From: Rhyacichthys aspro
Lineage: Eukaryota; Chordata; Actinopteri; Gobiiformes; Rhyacichthyidae
NCBI GenBank assembly: GCA_036850595.1
Contig: CM072151.1
Coordinates: 16,035,307-16,099,306 of the forward strand
DNA: 64,000 nucleotides
Reading direction: 5' to 3'
Notes under the pieces: generated by a model
The model's input: the letters and a program-made list of their open reading frames with translations, nothing else
What the model was told of the DNA's origin: nothing
Databases searched by the model: none
Shown here: positions 1 to 11,682 of the stretch, in pieces
How positions within the stretch are numbered: position 1 is the first letter of the stretch
Layout: each line of letters opens with the position of its first letter
Translations under genes and position numbers: made by a program

Positions 1-147
1 CAATATAACCATCTTAAACTAGAGCCAACTCGCCCCAGGTTTTTTTTTTTTGTCACACTGGGTGGAGTTGGGTTTAGAGCTGGGTTTACAGATTCCTTTT
101 TTGGCTAGGACAAGGCAAATGAATAAACATGATGTGTGTTTATTTAC

Positions 148-213
148 CACGTGAGAATAAAAAGCTGTGTCCCACTGAAACTCTGAGAATTCACACAAAG
201 CACTAGGATCAAG
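148..213 (+). promoter_or_regulatory. Probable promoter and noncoding first exon of FMO gene A
   Basis: An E-box CACGTG (148-153) is followed by a TATA-like AATAAAAAG (about 156-164). A good splice donor, ATCAAG|GTAAGA, ends at 213. Gene B has a matching layout (TATA box, then ATCAAG|GTAAGC). Forkhead-like TGTTTATT/AATAAACA motifs lie just upstream (about 121-145), which would suit a liver-expressed gene. The exon would splice to the acceptor at 763, eight bases before the start codon. The TSS is inferred, not seen. Confidence 0.45.
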
Positions 214-770
214 GTAAGATACTTGGGTGCTTAGTTACAGTATGTTACAGTATAATAATAATTATTCTCCACCGCTGATATCTGGCATGTGGTGTCGGTA
301 GTCTGTGTTAAATTTAGTTACTCTGCTTAGCGCATCGTAACAGACAGAGGTTCACAGTAGCACACACACATTACCTTTGCTCTACACTACTTCTAGGAAC
401 TTTCTAAGATTTATGACAGACCCTAAAATTAAGCCTTGATAAGAAGACTCATTGGGTTTGGCAGAGTAAGGACTATTAAATTCATATGCTGGCGGTCCGT
501 TTCATCACGAGGATGCTACACTTTTATGACTTTATGTCTCTAGGATTTATATGACTACTACAAAAGTACTGTTTAAGCTAGTTAATACTTTATCAATGTG
601 ATCAAACTGCAAAATGTGATTTACACTATTTTACTGGTTAATAATGTATGCTTCTAACTGTCCATCTATTATGAACTCAATGAGTATTTATATTTCAGAG
701 ATTACAACAAGCATTTTCTGTTATTAGTTATTATTTAGGTTATCTGTTTCCCTTTCCCTGCAGCTCTATC

Positions 771-3455
771 ATGGTGCAGCATGTAGCAGTGATCGGGGCA
801 GGCCCTTCTGGTCTGACCTGCATAAAGGCCTGTCTGGACGAGGGTTTGGTGCCAACGTGCTTTGAAAGCAGTGATGACATGGGTGGACTTTGGAAGTTTA
901 AGGCAAGTGGAGAAATGCTTTCAAAAATGATCAGTTGAAACGCACAAAACTATAAGTGCGACATTATATTTGACACTAGCTTTAAGTTTATGTATTCTGT
1001 TACCTTTAATACTTCTCTACAGGAAGTGTCCGAGCCAAACAGAGCCAGTATCTACCGCTCCCTCACCATTAACATCTCCAAAGAGATGATGTGCTACAGT
1101 GACTTCCCCATCCCTGCAGACTATCCCAACTACATGCACCACTCCAAAATCCTGAACTATTTCAGGATGTACGCCGAGCATTTCAAACTGCTGCAACATA
1201 TACGCTTCCAGGTGACATTTAGGTCTGACACGAGCAAATGAAATACAAATGAAATACAAATGAAATATTATATTGAAATGTTTTAGACCAAAGTGAAGAG
1301 TGTGATGCAGAGACCAGACTTTACTCTGACGGGACAGTGGGAAGTGGTGACTGAGAGCGAAGACGGACAAGAGGAGAGGCATGTCTTTGATGCAGTCATC
1401 TGTTGCTCTGGCCACTACACATACCCCAACCTGCCACTGAAAGACTTCCCAGGTGCATCACACACTGACATAAGAAAATAACAAAAAGCCTAAAGTTAAA
1501 AAGTGGCATGGCTCTACTTTTGTTCGGAAATATGTTTGAAATGTTACAGGAATTGAGACGTTTGAGGGAAAATACTTCCACAGCTGGGACTACAAGGGTC
1601 CTGAAGACATGTACGGGAAGAGGGTAGTGGTCGTCGGCATCGGGAACTCTGGAGGAGACATTGCGGTGGAAGCGAGCAGAGTGGCAGAGCAGGTCTGAGA
1701 GTCTATCCTGAATGTGTGATCTGATTCTTTGTTTGTTGACCTTTTCTTCCTGTCCTCTTAAGGTGTACATGAGCACTCGCCGCGGAGCATGGGTCATCCG
1801 CCAAGTCTCTGACAATGGCCTGCCGCTCGATATGAAGTACAACACTCGCTTTGTTCACATCCTCTTTCAGCTGCTGCCAATCAACGTCCTGAACCGGATT
1901 GGCGAGAACAAACTCAACGCCATGTATGATCACACCATGTACGCCCTGAAGCCCAAGCATCGGTATGTTCCGTTTCTGTGTCCATTCAAGTCATCTGAGA
2001 TTTTATTTTAACCGAGTGTTACCCTCACCAGGCTTTTCAGTCAGATCCCGGTGATCAACGATGACCTGCCTTTGAAAATCCTATCTGGGTTTGTCGTCAT
2101 CAAGCCAAACATCAAAGAAATCTGCGGCTCCAAAGTGATCTTCACTGACGGCACTGTTGTCAAAAAGGTCTTCACTTTACACAGTTTGCAACACCATACA
2201 ACTTCTTTCATATTCTTGTCTTTAATTCAGACAAAAAGAGTGGTGACATAAGGAGGATAGTTTTGGAAAAGGTAGGGATTATAGGTTACATACTCCTTGC
2301 TGCTTTACCATCATCGGAGGAGCACATAATAGTAACAACATAAATATTGTTTGTATTTTCACGTAAACACACACTTTTTTCCCCGTTTCAGGTTGATATC
2401 CTTGTTTTTGCCACGGGATACAACTATGATTTTCCATATCTGCCCAAAAGTGCCATGTACAACACTGGGCATCGCGTGGGTCTGTACAAGCACGTATTTC
2501 CCCCGACCCTAGAGCACCCAACGCTGGCTGTCGTTGGTTTTATCCATGCACTGGGAGCCATCATGCCTCAGGCTGAAATGCAGGCTCGCTGGGTCACACG
2601 TGTCTTCAACGGTAGAGATAGATGGTGTAGTTTTGAAGAAAGCAACCGTGTCTTTTTGTATTTGTTTAATCATTCTGTCTCTTTGTTTTTGCAGGACTTA
2701 AAAAGCTTCCCTCAAACCAAGCTATGGTTAAAGCTGTTGACAAGGACACTAAGGAGATTGAGAACAAGTAAGTTTCAACTTGAAACCTCTTACATGATTT
2801 AAAGTAAGCTTATTTTGCCCACTGTTGTATGAGAAATTATATTGCGGGTTATTCAGTCTATTCTCTTCATTTTGGTTCAACAAATTCATCAGTATATGGC
2901 TCTTATGTTAAATAAGACACAAAGGGACAACATTTTTCCTCTTATTGTTATCATTTCTCTTCCAGTTACATTGTGTCGAAGCTGACGCCCCTTCAGGTGG
3001 ATTTTGTCTCCTACATGGATGACTTGGCAGGAGAGATCGGAGTGCGGCCAAGTCTCCCCTGGCTCTTCTTCACAGACTACCCCTTGTTTAAAAAGGTCCT
3101 GTGGGGCCCTGTCACAGCCTATCAGTATCGTCTGATGGGACCAGGGAAATGGGACGGTGCACGCAGAGCTATTTTCACCCAGTTTGATCGCATGTATCAG
3201 GCTCTGAAAACCAGAAAGGTCTGAAGTGCTCATTGAATCAACGTCATTCTGCAATAATAAAGTCAAATGTGAAATTGCGTGACCTGTCGTCTCTGACTCT
3301 TTAAGGTGGAGGAACCAGAAGTGTCCACTGTCGGCCGCCTCATAAAGATGACCGTGACTGTCATGGCCGGAGGAGCTGCTGTTTATTATGTCCATGTTCG
3401 CTATCCGAGCACCATTTCCAGTCTGCTGTCCAAAATCCATCCACAAACAGCATGA
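771..3455 (+). CDS. Flavin-containing monooxygenase, gene A (553 aa, 10 coding exons)
   Basis: Microsomal FAD/NADPH-dependent N- and S-oxygenase of the FMO1-5 family. Exons: 771-902, 1023-1211, 1287-1452, 1550-1692, 1763-1962, 2032-2167, 2392-2611, 2695-2767, 2966-3218, 3306-3455; all joins keep frame. Visible motifs are the FAD site GAGPSG (9-14), Asn61 in NISKEMM, the FMO fingerprint [11 protein letters not shown] (167-177), the NADPH site GIGNSG (192-197) and FATGY. A hydrophobic C-terminal anchor lies in the last exon. Exon sizes 132/189/166/143/200/73 match those I recall for mammalian FMOs. The mammalian 356-bp exon is split here (136+220) and so is the last exon (253+150). Intron 1 is GC-AG (AAG|GCAAGT). 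The start is the first ATG after the acceptor and places GxGxxG at residue 9. Which mammalian FMO is the orthologue cannot be decided by eye. Confidence 0.93.
3256..3261 (+). terminator. Possible intronic poly(A) signal in FMO gene A
   Basis: AATAAA lies inside the last intron (3219-3305). It is 33 bp after the in-frame TGA reached when exon 9 reads through its donor (codons AAG GTC TGA, 3216-3224). Use would give a 505-residue form without the membrane anchor. Sequence pattern only. Confidence 0.3.
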
Positions 3456-3584
3456 ATTTACACTGCAACAGTCACACCGTGAGAAGAGAGGGTTTAAACA
3501 CAGCCCAAATCAAGGCATCTGCTAGTTTTGTGGATGGGAGTGTTGGAAATGTAATGGAAATGTAATGTTGAACTATTCAAACAC

Positions 3585-3590
3585 ATTAAA
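3585..3590 (+). terminator. Candidate poly(A) signal of FMO gene A
   Basis: ATTAAA, 130 bp after the stop codon, is the first hexamer of this type in the 3' flank of gene A. Confidence 0.35.
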
Positions 3591-5625
3591 AAAGAAATGG
3601 ATGTCGTTTTGTTACAATACCGTTTTATCATTGTATGATATACATGTCTTAATATGTTTTATTCCTAATTTCCACTGTCTCACAAACCCCTCCTTACTAC
3701 AGAGGCATCACACTCTTCCAACACTCAGACATAACATTGTACGAAACTCAAAAGCACTTTAAAGATTTGACTTCTTATTCTTTTCTTATTCATTGCTAAT
3801 TTTACTGCATATGCTCCAGACCATGCAGATGTATATGTATGTATGTCACATGGGTGCTAATTTGTTACTACATTTATTGAAAGAATGCTAAACTGCAGAG
3901 TAAAGAAACTTAAAGCTAGAATTAGGATATCACAAAAGTTCAAGTCAGTTCACAGTAGTGTAGTGTGCAGTTATCTCAGAGAGCCCCCTGGTGATAAAAC
4001 ACACAGAAGTGAGCATCTCAGTGCTCCCCAATGGGAGCTGGGCAAAGAGTTGTCTTTAATCAATAGGTTGTAACAGTCTGTAACAGACAGTGGCTCCTAC
4101 ACAGAGAGTACTTAGTTTTGGCTGATTTAAACACTTTTTAAATTATTTGTTTAGAACGTATTAGGCAAGATCCGTCCATCCTCGGTCAGGGCTCATTGTT
4201 GCAAAATCATCCAAAACTCTTACACAGACATTTCTGAAACAAAGGTAAACCATAAGTCATTAGCCTTATGCTGCACATATACTGTACATTTTTTCTTCAT
4301 TTGCTTCCAGAAGTAGTATTTATTATGTGCTTTTCTTGAAAAAGAAATTAAAAAAGAAAAATTAAAAAAAATGAAATCCTGCATTCTAACAATAATGGAA
4401 AATTCCACAGCTGTCTATGAAGAGCGGTGGAATTTTCCATGGAGCCGGGCAAAGTCTGCTCTGTGTTGCCTTTCTGCTTTGAATGCTTTTTTTTTTTTTG
4501 CTGCAGCTTTATCTTGACCTTATTCTTGTGCACCCACTTTTCCTTTAGAGTAGTTTTAAATTACATGCATAGGTTAAAGGCCCATTCTATAGTAATGTAC
4601 CGAAAGAGTTTGATAATTAGATGAGAAATTTGTGAGTCAATACGGATTTATTCAGGGCATGAGTCAGGTCACTGCACTCCCTTCTACTAAAACACTGTAA
4701 TAATGTTACAACAAAAGCACAGAAAACTGTCTGAATGTACACAGCTGAACAGAGAGGTGCAGTAGTATTGGCCTTTCAGTGCTACTGGGGATTTTCCATT
4801 AGGAGTTACGGAAAATAGAAAGTCAGAGATCAGAGAAATGTCAATATTAAGATTTCACGCACCTCTGTAACCTCTGAGTTATACTCTTACGTGCTGTCAA
4901 TTGAGTCCATTGAGTAGCCAGTAACTCGTGCGCGATTGTTAAATTTCTGCGAATTAAAGTTAATTTTTTACAGCTGGGGTTGATGAGGTTATTTTACTGG
5001 CTATAGCGACCAAGATAAATACTGATACACATCACGGCTTAGATTAGATTAACCTGCATCGATTATAAACAGTAATGCGTTGTCACACAACATTTATTTA
5101 AAGCCACTTTAATGTTTAATTTAACTCTGGCACACTGTCAACAAGGTGATGGTCATTTTTCCTAATGCTCGTGAAGAGTGCACAACTAAAACAACTGACG
5201 GTCTCGATACTGTGTCATTGACATTGTGTTTCTACAGCTCTCCCAGCTCTGTAATCGACAATTATTTTCTCTTTAAGCGTCTCTTAAACGTCTGGGCCAA
5301 GCCTGAGCTGCGGCGACTTAAAGAGATGTAATAAAAAGTAAAGTGACTGACCTTGTCAGAGAGCCAATCAGCTGTGCGCCTTTTCAAGTTTTAGCGCAAA
5401 CACCGCCCCCAGCATCCTGCTATTCACATACAATTCATCTGTTATCTATTAATTGTGAGGTAAATATGTATTTATTTGTATTTTTTGTTATTGTACTCTT
5501 AATTCTACTTTCAGTGAAACATATTCACACGAGGAAGCAGTGCAGATTTCTCTAATGAACAGTGTACATTTGCTCTTCTTATCCCTAAACTGAAACAGAA
5601 AAAACGTGCCGATGGTCAGACAGTG
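3591..5625. other. Intergenic region, FMO A to FMO B
   Basis: About 2 kb of AT-rich DNA without a supportable gene; the short ORFs show no recognisable protein. It contains a perfect 14-bp inverted repeat (4395-4440) and a CTCF-like motif on the minus strand (core CACCAGGGGGC, about 3978-3994). Confidence 0.6.
4395..4440. repeat. Perfect 14-bp inverted repeat (potential hairpin)
   Basis: The arm ATGGAAAATTCCAC (4395-4408) and its exact reverse complement GTGGAATTTTCCAT (4427-4440) flank an 18-nt loop. Each arm holds a 10-mer fitting the NF-kappaB pattern GGRRNNYYCC. Confidence 0.85.
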
Positions 5626-5631
5626 TCTGAG

Positions 5632-5701
5632 TATAAAAGTCAGTGTGGAGAAGATGTTCTTTCTTCTTTGCATAGGACCAAAGCCATGGCACCAGCATCA
5701 A
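5632..5701 (+). promoter_or_regulatory. TATA box and noncoding first exon of FMO gene B
   Basis: TATAAAAG at 5632-5639 predicts a start near 5660. The donor ATCAAG|GTAAGC ends the exon at 5701. The acceptor at 6455, eight bases before the ATG, would complete the 5' UTR. An ATG occurs within this leader (ccATGgcacca) and would start a short uORF. Confidence 0.65.
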
Positions 5702-6462
5702 GGTAAGCAGCCTGCAACTTTTATACAATGCATATTGATAATGCACATCATTATTTCCTTGTTTCCTGATACAGTTGTAAGTGCTGTTTTGTATGCATTT
5801 GTACAGCATTTACCTGTAGCATGCAATACAAATGTTAGTGCAGGCAACAGCTAACTGTGTTCTCATTGAATGTATAATTTAATTATATACAATGTATACA
5901 CATTAAAAGATGATATGGCACAAATACAAACAATGTCCTGAAACAAATCAACTGGTATAGACAGATATTTAACTAATAAATATTTGACATGAGAAGGATA
6001 TTCTTCTACACGGTTTGATAGTTCTAAACTACTTTTTGTCTTTATGACTGGTCATAACCCTATGTCTCCTCTATCACATTTGTTCTGTAACAATAACTTT
6101 TTTATATTGCACTGTTCCAAACATGGCTACAAAGTGCTTTAAATATTCCTATAAACACATGAAGACAATTACAATACCCACATGAATATTAAATAAGAGC
6201 AAAATCAAATTAAAGCCAATTAAATAACTGCTTCTTGGAGCTAGCTATGAGTAAACCTCTAAATAAGGAGCATTGAGCAGGAGTGGTTGCATACAGCCAC
6301 ACACTAAAGAGATCCTTATTCATGGTTTAATATACTCATAGGATGTAATATTTACATCTACTTGAGGTTAGATAGAAAAAGGATTATCACACTCATAAGA
6401 CAACTAAATAATCTGCTGTGTTAACCCTTCCCATTGCCTTCTTTGCTTGCTGCAGCTCCACC

Positions 6463-8924
6463 ATGGTCCATAATGTAGCAGTGATCGGGGCAGGCCCCTC
6501 TGGTCTGACCTGCCTAAAGGCCTGTCTGGACGAGGACATGGTGCCAACGTGCTTTGAAAGCAGTGATGACATGGGTGGACTTTGGAAGTTTAAGGCAAGA
6601 CTTTGAACCAAAAAAAAAGATGAGGTTCTATGTTGCATACAATTGAACCATCATTACACATGACCTTAAAAACCTTTCTACAGGAAGTGTCCGAGCCAAA
6701 CAGAGCCAGTATCTACCGCTCCCTCACCATCAACATCTGGAAAGAGATGATGTGCTACAGTGACTTCCCCATCCCTGCAGACTATCCCAACTACATGCAC
6801 CACTCCAAAATCCTGAACTATTTCAGGATGTACGCCGAGCATTTCAAACTGCTGCAACATATACGCTTCCAGGTAACATTTAGGTCTGACACAAGCAAAG
6901 AGCAAATGAAACACAGACAAGTTAAATACTATATTGAAATGTTTTAGACCACAGTGAAGAGTGTGATGCAGAGACCAGACTTTACTCTGACGGGACAGTG
7001 GGAAGTGGTGACTGAGAGCAAAGATGGACAAGAGGAGAGGCATGTCTTTGATGCAGTCATCTGTTGCTCTGGCCACTTCAACTTTCCCAACCTACCACTG
7101 AAAGACTTCCCAGGTAAATCACGTTCATCACTAGCAGAAGGAACGACACTGCAAACAATGCCTTGATATGTTACAGGAATTGAGACGTTTGAGGGAAAAT
7201 ACTTCCACAGCTGGGACTACAAGGGTCCTGAAGACATGTACGGGAAGAGGGTAGTGGTCGTCGGCATCGGGAACTCTGGAGGAGATATTGCGGTGGAGGC
7301 GAGCAGAGTGGCAGAGCAGGTCAGTCGTTTGAATCTCTCCAGAATGTGTCTTCAAAGTGAGGTGAAGCTGAGCTCAAACACTGACCTTGTGTGTGTTTTG
7401 CAGGTGTACTTAAGCACTCGGAGTGGGGCCTGGGTCATCCGTCAGGTGTCAGACAATGGCCTGCCAGTCGACAGGTTTAACACACGCTTTGTTCACATCC
7501 TCTTCAACTTGCTGCCAGTGAGGCTCCTCAACTGGATTGGCGAGTGGAAACTCAACTCTATGTATGATCACACTATGTACGGTCTCAAACCCAAACACCG
7601 GTAGGATATTTAAGTTTTCCCATATTATTTGTTTATTCCAATGAGAGTCTCTGTTGCTATATAATGTACATGTTAGAAATATTGTGCCAGATTATCCCTG
7701 ACCTTTGTTGTATCTCACCAGGTTCTTCAGTCAAATCCCAGTGATCAATGATGACCTGCCTTTTAAGATTCTGTCTGGCTCTGTCATTGTCAAACCAAAC
7801 ATGAAGGAGATCTGTGGCTCTACCGTTGTGTTTGATGATGGTTCCACAGCAGAAAATGTTAGAAAACACTGTTTTCAAATACTACTAAACTAAAACGGTG
7901 CCTAAATATTCAGTTCTGATCCATCTTATAATGTCTTGACTGCAGGTGGATGTAATTGCATTTGCAACAGGCTATAACTTTGACTTCCCGTACCTGCAAA
8001 AGAAAGTTATGTATAAATCTGGACACCGTGTTGGTCTATACAAGCATGTTCTACCACCCAACCTGGAGCACCCAACCCTGGGGATAGTGGGTTTGATCCA
8101 TTCTGATGGAGCCATCATGCCTCAGGCTGAAATGCAGGCTCGCTGGCTCACACGTGTTTTCAAAGGTGATGCCACACATCTCTCTTACTGCACTATGTCA
8201 AAGGGACTAAGCTCCTTTAAACCTGAGCTCATCATTTACTTTTTCAAGTTATCCCATGTTTAAACACTTCTACTTTGCATTTCAGGACATAAAAAGCTTC
8301 CTTCAAACCAGGCCATGATTAAGGCTGTTGAGAATGATACAAAGAAAATTGAGAAAAAGTAAAGTTAAAAGTTATATTTAATTATATATTATAAGTGAAA
8401 ATTCTGCATTGATTTACTGTATTTGTGTCCTGCAGCTACATTACATCAAAGCTGACACCTATACAAGTGGACTTTGTGGATTATATGGACGAGCTGGCTG
8501 CAGACATCGGGGTCCGGCCAAGTCTTCCCTGGCTCTTTTTCACAGACTTCCCGCTGTTTCTGAGGGTTCTCTGGGGCCCGGTCACAGCCTATCAGTATCG
8601 CCTGAAGGGACCGGGGAGATGGGACGGAGCCCGTAGAGCTATCTTCACCCAGTTCGATCGCATGTATCAGCCCATGAAAACCAGACAGGTCTGTGCTGAA
8701 TGAACCTTTAGTGCCTCTGAAAATGACTCCATATTTAAATGTACAGTTGTGTCACCATTTATGTAACCTTTCAGCTGGATGCACAACGTTCTTCAAACTG
8801 TGGTTACCTGATGAAGCTGACCCTTGCTGTCATGGCTGGAGGAGTCACAGTTTACTGCATACATAACCATAACCCAACTACCATCCCCTCCCTGCTGTCC
8901 AAACTCCCTCTGAAAACAGTGTAA
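6463..8924 (+). CDS. Flavin-containing monooxygenase, gene B (552 aa, 10 coding exons)
   Basis: A close paralogue of gene A with the same intron plan. Exons: 6463-6594, 6684-6872, 6948-7113, 7177-7319, 7404-7600, 7722-7857, 7946-8165, 8286-8358, 8436-8688, 8775-8924. Intron 1 again uses a GC donor (AAG|GCAAGA). The FAD motif GAGPSG, fingerprint [16 protein letters not shown] motif GIGNSG and FATGY are intact, and the last exon encodes a hydrophobic tail. Exons 1-4 are almost identical to gene A, while exons 5-10 are clearly diverged and exon 5 is one codon shorter. Residue 63, serine in the other four paralogues (N-x-S-K-E-M-M), is tryptophan here, two residues after the conserved Asn61. Full length with no stop, so probably functional, perhaps with altered substrate or FAD handling (inference). 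Confidence 0.93.
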
Positions 8925-8971
8925 ATATGCTGCACTGTAAATGTGATGTTTTATGGATGTATGAAATATAA

Positions 8972-9118
8972 ATTAAAAGTATTAAGGCAAAAAACATACC
9001 TGACATGTTTTATGTGATGCAAAATATTTGGTTGTCTGGTAGCTTTGTTTTAAATATATGTGAAAATGTTGTTCTACTGAAAGAGAGGAAAACATTCATT
9101 AAACTGGTTTTCAATAAA
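8972..9118 (+). terminator. Candidate poly(A) signals of FMO gene B
   Basis: ATTAAA at 8972-8977 (48 bp past the stop) and AATAAA at 9113-9118. Which is used cannot be told from sequence. Confidence 0.4.
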
Positions 9119-9640
9119 ACTATATCAGTGTTGTCAGATTTCTCCAGTAGGTTCTGGAGCAGTGCTGTGAGTATCATTCTCAGTGCTCAATTGTAGATAT
9201 TACAACCAACAAATACAATATATTTTTATATCATTCAAAATGTTGAGTATTGGTAAAGTTGTGATGGAAAGTATGTGCACTTCTCTTGGATGACCAGTAG
9301 GTGGATTCATCGAGCAAGAAATAAGTCTCTTCACTCTGTTGTTCATTTTCTGTGCCAAAAGCAAAATGTTTGGTGAGTTCTTGTAGAAGCTGAGTCATGT
9401 TAACATTTGAACTTTGTCAATACTGAACAGATCTTGTTATAAAGTCTATTAACATCTTATCTAAAACTATTTATTAGACGCCTGGACATTTGCAAAGAGT
9501 GTTCAAGTAAACTCTTATCGCTTTTGTGGCAAGCGTCAGAGCTTTTTGAACTTTCTTAGTGTGATGTAACCCCTGAAGGAGGCTTTTCTCGTGTTTCCAA
9601 CGCACAGTGTAGCTCAGTACAATATTGCTGGACAGATCTG
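9119..9640. other. Intergenic region, FMO B to FMO C
   Basis: No gene seen. It contains a CTCF-like core CCAGTAGGTGG at 9294-9304. Confidence 0.5.
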
Positions 9641-9828
9641 CGCCTCACGTTGTTATGATACGAGTTGAACTACTGCGCATCTACCATGATTCCGTCTGTT
9701 CGTGTAGTCCAGCTGCGGGGTTGAAGTCCCTCCTGGAGCACTCTTTCACCGGTCAGCTGATAAACAGGGGCTCAGTTGGAGGATCTATCGTCTGATCACT
9801 GCGCAGTGGACTCAACTTCCTGATTAAG
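9641..9828 (+). promoter_or_regulatory. Probable promoter and noncoding first exon of FMO gene C
   Basis: A locally GC-richer stretch ends at a strong donor, GATTAAG|GTGAGA (exon end 9828). The acceptor TCTAAAG at 10659 precedes the ATG by nine bases, so this is the likely 5' UTR exon. No TATA box is seen. The following 0.8-kb intron is AT-rich and holds nothing recognisable. Confidence 0.45.
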
Positions 9829-10668
9829 GTGAGAGCTGCGGAAATATCTGAGACTTAAAGCAGTTGTTTGAGGTTGGGCTGAAACGTTACGTGTCAGCAG
9901 AATGTCGAAAGGGCAGAGGGCAGGTTTCTATAGGTTAATACAGGGACAACACTGCAGTTTATCAGTGTGGACATGTGGGAGTGTGCTTTAGTGAATCCAG
10001 TGTTTGCACCGGTCCTGACTCTAATCAATCGACTCTAATCAATCACACAATAAACATAGATAGTAAGAAAAGATAGTAAGAAAGAGGAGTAAATACAACT
10101 CACAGAAAGAGTAAGTTTGGTTTGTCAAAGAATACTACAAAGATAGATTACATGGAGTATGATTATAGTCTTACAATACTTCCTTGATAAGTTTACTCAT
10201 TTTGTGTTTATTTGGTATTGAATTGAATTTCTCTTTTATTCGATCAGGACAGAGCAGAATGATCAGCAGTCATTTAACATTCAGTCATACTTACAGTTAA
10301 AACATAAAGGCATATTATACAGAACCATGAAGGTTAGGTTAGTAAGCAGTAAACACACAGGAGTGAAAAGGCATCAGGAAGGTCATTTACAAATGGACAC
10401 ATGATTTTTTAAAGGTTGAGTAGTAGTAGAAATGAAATAAACCATGTTATAATGAAGGTTTTTTTTAATTTTCACCTTTATAAGTGTCTCAGCTTCCTGT
10501 TTGATGTGATAAAGATAGATGACTAAACTGAAGAGCACCAAAAGGACATATTTTTTCACTTTTTGGTCACAAGTAGGACTCCTTCCTGCTATTGTTTAAA
10601 ATATTGAGTAGTTTTTGCTAACATAAAACATATTTGGCCTTATTTCATCTCTTCTAAAGTGCCCCACA

Positions 10669-11644
10669 ATGGTTCGGAGGGTGGCAGTGATTGGAGCGGG
10701 AAGTTCTGGTCTGGTATGTATCAAGACCTGTGTGGATGAGGGACTGGAGCCTGTCTGCTTTGAAAGTAGCGATGATATTGGAGGACTGTGGAATTTTAAG
10801 GTAAGACTGTGAGAGTAGATCTGTTTTTGAAAGCCTGACGTACAAAAAAAAAAGATGTAGTTGTGTGTTTTAGTTCTTGTTCTGCCTTTTGTCCGCAGGA
10901 GTCGCCCCAGCCAGAGCACTCCAGCATCTATCGCTCCCTGGTGGTGAACACCTCCAAAGAGATGATGTGTTTTAGTGACTTTCCCATGCCTGACCATTAC
11001 CCAAACTATATGCACAACTCCCTCTTAATGCAGTACTTCCGACTCTACGCCGAGCACTTTGACCTGCTCAGATACATACAATTCCAGGTAGTACATCTTC
11101 CCAGAACCCTTTTATCATTTTTTTTAATATACGTTTGGTTTAATGTTGGAATTTGTTCTTCAGACAACAGTCAAGAGGGTCACACAAAGGCCAGATTTTG
11201 CTCAAACTGGTCAATGGGATATAGTGACCTTAAACAGTAATGGAGAGGAAGAGTGGCATGTGTTTGATGCAGTGATGGTGAGCTCAGGCCACTATACCCA
11301 TCCAAACCTGCCCTTGTCGGAGTTTCCAGGTCAGTTTTACATGGTTTTACTAAAAATGATAGCGTCTGTTTGTGTATGAACTTTATTTGTATCTTCATTA
11401 AGGCCATGAGACATTTACTGGCAAATACTACCACAGCTGGGAGTATAAGGATGCAGACGCGTGCAGAGGGAAGAGGGTGGTAGTGGTTGGGATCGGCAAC
11501 TCCGGAGGCGATATTGCTGTAGAAATCAGTAGATTTGCAGAAAAGGTAAGACAAACAGGTTGGAGTTGTTTATGATGCAGGACAAGGTGAAAATATTGTA
11601 CAATCTGCATATGTTTGTTTCCAATTCAAGTACAGTAGACAGCT

Positions 11645-11682
<38 letters not shown>

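Noticed and set aside
2973..3224. Short stand-alone FMO C-terminal ORFs as separate pseudogenes
   Set aside because: They are exons of complete FMO genes; all joins keep frame, so no FMO in the window appears broken.
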